Assembly (NCBI GenBank): GCA_964020975.1
Contig: OZ026612.1
Coordinates: 55,236,579 to 55,300,578 of the forward strand
From: Hermodice carunculata
Taxonomy: Eukaryota; Annelida; Polychaeta; Eunicida; Amphinomidae
Direction: 5' to 3'
DNA: 64,000 nt
Position numbers and translations under genes: made by a program. Under the pieces are notes generated by a model. That model saw only the letters and a program-made list of their open reading frames with translations, was not told where the DNA came from and did not search any database. Numbering within the stretch: position 1 is the first letter of the stretch; each line of letters starts with the position of its first letter. This document shows positions 56,671 to 64,000 of the stretch, piece by piece.

Positions 56671-57540
56671 TTTATGCTCCTACCAGGGGGCGTATAAATT
56701 TGCAGTTGTCCGTCCATCTGACATAAACATTGTCACAATTGTGTTGCATGAGTGTCAAAAAGCATTTGAGGTACAGCCATGAAACTTTGTGGACACATCT
56801 ATCAATATATGAAGGTGTGCACCTGGGCTTTTGTTTGTCTCTTAAAGTAATTATACAGTGTTAATCAGTTATTAATTAACTTAGGGAAAATGTTGATTCA
56901 GCATCAGACTTGTCACATTTGTGTCACATGTATCTCAAAAAGTGTTTGAGGTGCACCGATGAAACTTGGTGGGAACATAAATCAACATATTAAGATGTGC
57001 ACCTGGGGTTTTGTATGCCTCTTGGGTTCATTATCCCACGTTGATTAATCATTAATTAATGAAAATGTTGATTTGACATTAGGCTTTTCAGATTTGTGTC
57101 ACACATATCCCTAGAAGATTTTTTTTTAATACAGCTATGGAACCTGATAGAATAATTCATCAAAATATGAAGATGTGTACCTGGGGGCTTATTTGTTTCT
57201 CTGGTTAATTAACCTCTGTTCATTTTTCATTAATCAACTTTATGAAAATGTCAAATTAATGAAAAGTTGGCTCATGTCAAACTTGTGTTGTGTATTTCAC
57301 AAAATATTTGAGATACAGGTATGAAACTTGAAAGGAAATTTATCAGTGTGTGAAGATGTGCACCTTGTGTTTTGTTTGTCTTTTGGCCTAATTATCCCTT
57401 GTTGATATCATTATGAAACTTAGTGAAAATGACAATTCCTGGAAAGTGAGTGTTGGTTCTTGTCAAACTTGGCCCATGTTTAGCTCATGAAAATTAACAT
57501 TTCAGGTTTAGCCATGAAATTTGAAAGGAATATCAATCAA
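56671..57540 (+). mobile_element. Hairpin-headed 180-bp array
   Basis: TTTATGCTCC...GGGGGCGTATAAA forms an imperfect hairpin at 56671-56699, with a TTGTCCGTCCATCTG leader after it. TTTGAGGTACAGCCATGAAA-like landmarks recur at 56765, 56945, ~57125 and 57306, a period of ~180 bp, with a final diverged unit. Units contain TTAATTAATTAAC and GTGCACCTGGG. Non-coding. Confidence 0.75.
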
Positions 57541-58057
57541 TATATGAAAAGTTGTGTGTACATATGATTATTTTCCATGTGAGGATTTCTTAATATGTGT
57601 GAAGTTTTACACCAATTTACGTGCTATGGTTTCCAATGCTGATGGGGGCAATCACAAATGGAGACATCTTTGTCCTTTGGACACTTTTCTAGTTTCAGTT
57701 TTGAAAGGCCCTGATGAGAATTTATGCTGTAATTGAAAAAGGTGAAAGACATCTTTCGGTAATTTGATGTAAATTGTTAAAAAAGAAAAAAAAGAAAGAA
57801 ACAACCTATTTTAAGTGAACAGAGTGCAGCCTGTCTTCAATTTATTAATCAATAGCATTCTGAAAAAAGGTCTAGATTTCTGTATGCAGTCAATGAAAGA
57901 TCAATGTCATGAAACAAATGGATTTTTAGTTGCATGTACTCATCATTCTGTCATGTGTGATTGCCTTAAACTGTATCTATATCCAGTGCATTTCAGTTTT
58001 TTCTCTTGTTCTAATTGATATATTTTACTGTCGAGCTTTCATGAAGTAAAATTTATA
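57541..58057. other. No gene recognised
   Basis: Nothing supported. Confidence 0.4.
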
Positions 58058-58059
58058 TA

Positions 58060-58236
58060 CAGTAAAACCTCTCTAACCGAACACCTCCCTGTACCGAACA
58101 CCTCTCTATACTGAACACCATTTCTCAGTCCCAACTATATACTTTCAATGTTATCAAACCTCCCTATACCGAACACCTCACTATACCGAACACTTTTTTC
58201 GGTCCCAAGGGTGTTCGGTATAGGGAGGTTTTACTG
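58060..58236. mobile_element. TA-flanked 177-bp MITE (CAGTAAAACCTC)
   Basis: CAGTAAAACCTCTCTAACCG, with ACACC beyond it, is mirrored at the right end (~29 of 31). TA lies at 58058-58059 and 58237-58238. The word CCGAACACCTCYCTATA repeats internally five times in both orientations. Confidence 0.9.
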
Positions 58237-58442
58237 TACATGTATATGTCAGAACAGGAGGAACTCAAAACCACAAATCGAGTTAAAATGTATACGCTAA
58301 CATACTGTACATACATCTAATATAGGTTCAAAGCCCTGTTCAGCAATAAATCTGTACCTTGGACAACCTTTCCCATGGAAAATGTGAAGCCATAGTTATG
58401 TATATACAAGGTAGAAACAATAATGGTACCAAAAAACAAAAA

Positions 58443-58622
<180 letters not shown>

Positions 58623-58700
58623 GGACAGACAGACACACATGAGGTGATTCCTGTCCTGACCTTGGCGTACGTACATGAAAGTAACATCTTTGCCTCATAG

Positions 58701-58883
58701 CCGTGTTTCCGTTAGCAATTTTTTCAAGGGGTCACAAGAAGAGAAATTCCGGGTAGAAAACTATATTTTTACCAATTTTACTTGTAATTAAACAAGACTT
58801 GCGACCCTTTAGAATTTTCTCAGAGGGTATTTCAGGTTTTGAAAGGGTAATTTCCCCCCATTTGGGGGTTAACGGAAACCCTG
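58701..58883. mobile_element. 183-bp hAT-like MITE
   Basis: The left end CCGTGTTTCCGTTAGC and inverse right end CAGGGTTTCCGTTAAC match at 12-13 of 16. CAGGG-type ends are typical of hAT elements. The flanks (CTCATAG / TTATAGAG) give only a doubtful 8-bp duplication. Confidence 0.55.
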
Positions 58884-60732
58884 TTATAGAGCAATTGCAT
58901 AGTTACAGGCAGCTGATAACAGTCAGTTCACAATTCTGCTAGGTTATGTGGTTGTGGGCACCACATACGTGTAAGTAACCACTGCTCATGTAGCTGATGG
59001 GCAAACACAGAATGATGGAAGTGAAGTGCATATGCAGGGCAACCCATTCATGTCTATCCTCATATCCATCAATAATGATTGTGTTGTAGGTTGTAATATT
59101 AATAGCAAGACCTGTCGCTAATGACTCCCAATTGGAATACTGAAGACATTGCCTTTGCTTGGTTGGTTGTCACTCTTGGTGTACCAATGCTCCCAAGGCT
59201 TCCTTCAGTACCCACAGGACTCCAGTCGATGTTTTGTTATCAGTGGTCTATGCTATATCATGGTCTTCATGCCTAAATATATCCTCAGATGCAAAATGGT
59301 GTATAACTCGTAACCCTTTTTAAATATCTGATCACCCTTGAATTTTGTTATGACCCCGAGATACATTACTTAGACCTACGTACAGTATATGGCTGGTAAT
59401 TTTCTACACAGCCAAAATGCAGCATCTTTTCCTATGCACAGTTGTGATTAGAAATAGGTTCCCTTCAAGCGTGCTTGGAATCATTACTTTTTTGACAAAT
59501 AATTGCGTTCACTTTTTTCTATTCTTGCCATCAGGCTCAAATTAAGTTTGCTTGAGCAGCCACTTTGTACACATGTCGGGACTTTTTGTGCAGGAACGGG
59601 ATAGACTTAAAGTCATTTAGGCAAGCTTGGGGGCAAGCGTGTTTGTCACAGTACTTGGGTTTCTGTTACATAATCATGTTAACTCTGAATTTGATGCAGT
59701 CCTGACCGTTTGTGGTCCCCCAGTGCCAGTTGCAATATTTGTAGTGCTTAATACATCTCTTACATTGCATATATTTATTCTGCAGCAATTTGTTTGAAAT
59801 GACCGTTTCCACATGTGACTGATTTTTGCAGCCTCAAATCTTATTATGTTGCTTATTTTACAAGTTATTTACAATTAGCAGTTAGATTTATTGAAGGCAA
59901 AACTGATATGTTTTGCAAAAACAATGCTTTCAATGTATAGATAGAGTGCAGGCACAAGACGTTGCCTTCATCGGTGCCAAATGTATAGTGAATATCCTTC
60001 CGCATGTCTTGCAATCATAGCAGAAAGCTTCAGATGAGCTCGCGAAGTCCTAATCCTGTGAAAATATAAAAGTTTTTATACATTTTTAGCATCAAAAGAG
60101 CCAGATTTGCCACTTTTATTGTGCCCTGCATCCATGCTTTCACCAACAGCATATTTTTGAGACCTGGGCGGAAGTCCAGGTGGAAATGATAGTTCAGGCC
60201 ATCTCTGTGGTTGTATTGGTCCACATGACTAATCTTCAGTCTTAATTATTAAAATCTATGGGTCATATGATGATCTGACTACATCACCATCAGCCAGTAG
60301 AAACGATCATTTTAATATCATTTATAACCCGTGAAGCAGTGACTTTGGCATAAATTAACCACATTGCAGCCAGACTTAGCCAATGAGATATAGCATATGG
60401 ACAAATTCTGAACTTTCCAATGATACCAAACATGCAGTGTTTACCAGAAGTGATCCAGTCCTACAGAGGGCACAAACTAGTGCAATTTTACCGCTGTTTT
60501 TAGATTGTTTTGCCAATATTCAACCATTATAGTGCAAAAAATGCATTGCACAAGGTACAGTAGCCATCAGTTTAAGTATGCCTCCCTCCTCCCCCCCCCC
60601 CCCCCCCAAGGAGGAGGGGGTTTTATGCATAGTGGTTTCATTATGCACATGCTTGTAGTCCTGCATAAGGTCATGGATGAGTTTGAAGGAGGGTGACTTT
60701 GACCCAATTCCCAAGGCCACAGAGCCATTTTA
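58884..60732. other. No gene recognised; G/C homopolymers near 60.6 kb
   Basis: The C-run at 60591-60607 is followed by AAGGAGGAGGGGG, a short inverted purine/pyrimidine block. No coding evidence. Confidence 0.4.
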
Positions 60733-60987
60733 GGGATGGTTCAACATTTTCATCATTTTTTAATTAGTACTTACAGTACGCAAGGGGGGAGGGGGTTAAA
60801 TGGGTCTGTACACTTTCACAGGATATGGAAAATGATGGTCAATTTTTGGCCTGTTTTGTGCAATTTTGCTATGATTTGGGGGGGAAAATCATCATTTTTA
60901 AAGTACTAATTTGGGGGGAGGGAGGGGGTCATGAAATTTAGTACCATAAGTACTAATTCAAAAATGATGCTAATGTTGAACCATCCC
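60733..60987. mobile_element. 255-bp PIF/Harbinger-like MITE
   Basis: Terminal inverted repeats of about 45 bp (GGGATGGTTCAACATT, CATCATTTTT, AATTAGTACTTA) with four mismatches. The flanking TTA at 60730-60732 and 60988-60990 is the 3-bp target typical of PIF/Harbinger. The centre is G-rich. Non-coding. Confidence 0.8.
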
Positions 60988-60990
60988 TTA

Positions 60991-61824
60991 GTGAATTTGG
61001 TTTTCACAGCTTTTCTGGGGGGACACAGATCTAGCAATCTCTGATCGCGTTTTAATTAAATTTGATATTTTTATGTGGCAGTAAGACGTCAACTTTAAAA
61101 TTACACAACATTTTGTCGATCATGTAAGCCTATCTGAAAAGCACAGAAATAAAGCATAACTGTGTTAAAACAAGTATGTAAAAATGGGCTATAATAACAC
61201 TATTTTGCACTTGGTTCCATTACCTCTCTGTGTGCGGATAAGCGTAATTGGAGCCCAGCACGCCAGTTCTTGCTCAAAACCCAACAAGGGGTCTATGATG
61301 CCCCCAACAGACTTTGCGTGCATATGCAGATAATTCTGCTTATCCAGTGCAGATTTATTGTATTTGACAAGGCACCTGTATCTTATCACAACTTTATGTT
61401 TCATTATTCGGATTTAGTAGAAAGGTTACATATTCAAATTTCTGCGAAAACATCTTAAATTGTTCCAGTACCAACATGTCTGAGCCTGTTGTAAAGTCCA
61501 TGTGATATGATAACATGGACAGCAAATCAAATTTAGTACATTGTGAATGGCAGGCAGGATCACCTCACATTCTAGACCAGTTTTGTGAGTTGTTGAAAGC
61601 CTGTCATTCTTGCCATTCCATTCCTATGTGGAGTAAAGATCTATGCCCTATATCACTTGGGCATTTTGAATATTGAATAATGGAGTCATTGTACATAAAT
61701 TCATTGTTTTCTCTCATGGAAAAAATGGAACTACTGATTACCCTGGCCTGAAAACTTTGGGTCTTATTTATGCAATCTTTGTTGCACTGTGAAGAAAGTT
61801 TCAGGAAGATCCATATTTTTTTTT
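60991..61824. other. No gene recognised
   Basis: Nothing supported. Confidence 0.4.
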
Positions 61825-62850
61825 AGCTCAGCTGACTTGTCAGTAGCTGAGCTTATCGTATGGTCCTTCCTCTGTCATCATCTGCCGTCCGCTGTCTGGC
61901 ATCAACAATCGACTTCTTCTCCAAAACCGTCAGCCAGATTCACTTCTAACTTGGTGGCAATGTACCTTGGGTGGGTCTCTACCAAGTTCGCTCAATTGGT
62001 CTTGCTTCAGTGATTTTTAGATTTTTTATGATTTTTTTTCTTCTGTTTGTGGCAAATCTTAAAAAATCTTCACTGAAATCACTCACCCAATTGCTTTGAT
62101 ATCATACAGGAACACTCCTAGGGACTCCTACTTCTTAATTTGTTCAGCGGGTGGCACTGCAATTTTTTTCAAATGTTTTTATTTTTTAGTGTGTTTTTGC
62201 TATTTTCGATTTTCTCTCCAGAACTGTCTCTCAGATTCAGCTGAAAGGTGGTGGGTATGTTCCTTGTGAAAGGGTCAAACAAAGGTATTCACAAGGTAGT
62301 ACTGCTGTGGATTCCTGACTTTACGATTTTTTCAGTTTGGGTACTTATCGGTAAATGCACCTTGCCTATTGATTACAATGGATGTCAATGGGCATTCAAA
62401 TGCTAATTCACAGTTTTGACTTCTTCTCCAAAACAGTCACTCAGATTGACTTCAAACTTGGTGCAAATGTCCCTTGGGTGGGTCAATAGAAGATTTGTAC
62501 AAATGGTCATGCACCAGTCATTTTTGGATTTTTTAATGTTTTTTTTTTTTCTTTTTTGGGGGCAAATCTTCAAAAATCTTCTTCTCTGAAACGGGTCACC
62601 CGATTGCCTTGATATCACACAGGAACACTCCTAGGGACTCTTAATTCTGAATTCACCAGGTGGTGCTGCAAATTTTTACTAATTTCTTATGATTTTTTTT
62701 TTCTGTGTTATTGCTATTTTTGACTTCTTCTCCGCAACCGTTACTCAGATTAAGCTGAAACTTTGTGGATACTTTCTTGTGGAAGGGTTAAACTAAATGG
62801 TTTACTAGGTGGCAATGTCATGGATTCCTGATTTTTCACGATTTTTCTTA
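61825..62850 (+). mobile_element. AGCTCAGC-family element, 5' part
   Basis: Hairpin AGCTCAGCTGAC/GTAGCTGAGCT (61825-61853), then CCAAAACCGTCAGCCAGATT, AACTTGGTGGCAATGTACCT and GGTCTTGCTTCAGTGATTTT. A second repeat unit starts at ~62425 (period ~500 bp, as in 25891-27857). The 3' hairpin-CTTG end is not reached before a different array begins. Confidence 0.75.
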
Positions 62851-62854
62851 GTGA

Positions 62855-63470
62855 CATATCCCTATAAAATATGTTTGGACTAACATTTCTTAACTATTTA
62901 ACTTAGTTTCATGAAACTTCACATACACAAATCTTGACCTAAAGGTGTGTCATGAAACAAAACTAGGTCATTTGGTCAAGTATCTGGGTCATGGAGATAC
63001 AATCATGTAAAACTACATTACACTTCTTGTCCAGTCTGCAATTTTGTTGTCCTTCAACATACTTTAACAAAAGTTTACACACAGGTGCATCTAAACATAC
63101 AAGTATGTCATGAACCAAAAGTGGGTCACTAGGTCAAGTATCTTGGCCAGAGTGACATATCCTTGTAAAATCATGTCCAGGCTATACTATTTAACTTAGT
63201 TTCATGAAACTTCATGCACACACATATATCTTGACCTAAATGTGTGTGTGTCATGAAACAAAATAGGTCACTAGGTCAAGTATCTGGGTCACAGTGATAC
63301 GTTCATGTAAAACTACATTACACTGCATGCCTTGGCTGGAATTCTGTTGTCCTTTGACTTAGAATCATGAAACATTACACACCTGTGTATCTGAACACAA
63401 GAGTGTGTCATGAATAAAAATAGGTCACTAGGTCAAGTATCTGGGTCACCATGATAGGCTATATTTATTG
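62855..63470 (+). repeat. ~150-bp array with 158/142 alternation
   Basis: GGTCAAGTATCTGGGTCA recurs at 62974, 63132, 63274 and 63431 (spacing 158, 142, 157), with GTCATGAAACAAAANTAGGT and TTTCATGAAACTTCA between. Alternate units resemble each other, so the true unit is about 300 bp. Confidence 0.75.
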
Positions 63471-64000
63471 ACAACAGTCATTCCAGAATGAGACCTGTGG
63501 TTAGTAATGTTATGAATGAGGCAAGGGGGGCATGGATCCAGCAATCTCTTATTGCCTTTTAATTTGGATCCTGTGAGCAGCAAATTCAGTGATCCAATTA
63601 TGCTCAGGCAACAATTTTTTGTATTTTTAATTGAAACTTTCACAGATGATTGTAGACATGTCTGATTTTGTGTGTGGACACAAGCAAGATATGTTTTCTT
63701 GTTTTTTTACTCAAGAACCAAAGAAAATAGCAGAGGTCATGCATGGTTTATAAATGTGAAATGTTGCCTGGGCTAAATTTATACAGAAAGAAAACTGAAT
63801 GATAGGTATATGTCAAGGCCAAAATAATTCTAAAATGTGAAAGACAAGACTTCTAAAGATTCAGTCCATGCAGTTTACACTTAGGTGGCATATGACACTA
63901 GCTTGTTTGATTTAATGATGTACTTAGAAGCAAATGGTGAATGATGTACCAGGTTTAATAATATTGTTCAGACAGGTCACTGCATAGGCATTATGCAGTG
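63471..64000. other. No gene recognised
   Basis: Unremarkable AT-rich sequence to the window end. Confidence 0.4.

Overview
This window looks like nuclear DNA from an animal, most likely a marine invertebrate (mollusc, cephalochordate, hemichordate or similar). The evidence is the AT-rich sequence, the lack of long ORFs, the microsatellites, and the very dense short DNA transposons, hairpin-ended tandem-repeat elements and retroelement fragments. The exact taxon cannot be read from the sequence. Interspersed elements with cores of about 145-180 bp tandem units are known from bivalves, among other groups, which makes a mollusc attractive but unproven. There is no bacterial-style gene organisation, and I saw no rRNA, tRNA or CRISPR array. 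The six-frame ORFs are nearly all chance or low-complexity frames. 

Host coding content is minimal. The best candidate is a last exon on the + strand (7502-7666), with a splice acceptor before it and a poly(A) signal just after its stop. A weaker acidic ORF lies on the - strand near 41.1-41.5 kb. The window is therefore probably intron or intergenic DNA. 

Layout. 0-9 kb: a short palindromic word cluster, a TA-flanked Tc1/mariner-type MITE (1376-1729), a TTAA-type hairpin MITE family ('family A': ~1962, 6527; later 16600, 20574, 56350), a second TTAA family ('family B': 2287, 8536) and a 145-bp array (4396-5160). 9-25 kb: several TA-flanked MITEs of about 180 bp, a Penelope-like reverse-transcriptase scrap interrupted by a hairpin/array element (13392-14212), and dispersed fragments of the 'AGCTCAGC' repeat family. 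25-33 kb: two copies, in opposite orientation, of one TA-flanked DNA transposon (25646-28690 and 31240-32756). The first is split by a complete Helitron-like AGCTCAGC element (25891-27857), so the ends of the intruder can be read by comparison. 33.9-37.2 kb: a ~145-bp array interrupted by a 5'-truncated LINE (34726-36485) and by a 467-bp TIR element (36538-37004). 37-50 kb: further MITEs, another hairpin/array element (42616-43400), and a three-level nest (46077-49781) in which a TTAA transposon carrying its own 145-bp-array element sits inside an AGCTCAGC element. 50.8-56.0 kb: a 4.96-kb TIR element (51047-56006) whose ends are packed with the word TCCGAGG and its complement, inserted into a 135-bp duplicated unit that preserves an uninterrupted paralogous site. 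56-64 kb: a 180-bp array, a long (GA)n tract, a hAT-like and a Harbinger-like MITE, another AGCTCAGC copy and a ~150-bp array. 

The most unusual signals are four. (1) The TCCGAGG-word element and related palindromic word clusters. (2) Independent hairpin-headed elements that repeatedly adopt a core unit of 145-146 bp. (3) Family A MITEs whose hairpin arm has grown into a 30-bp minisatellite. (4) An exon-like, promoter-like segment shared by the two copies of the 1.5-kb DNA transposon. No retrovirus-like, LTR or Polinton element was recognised.
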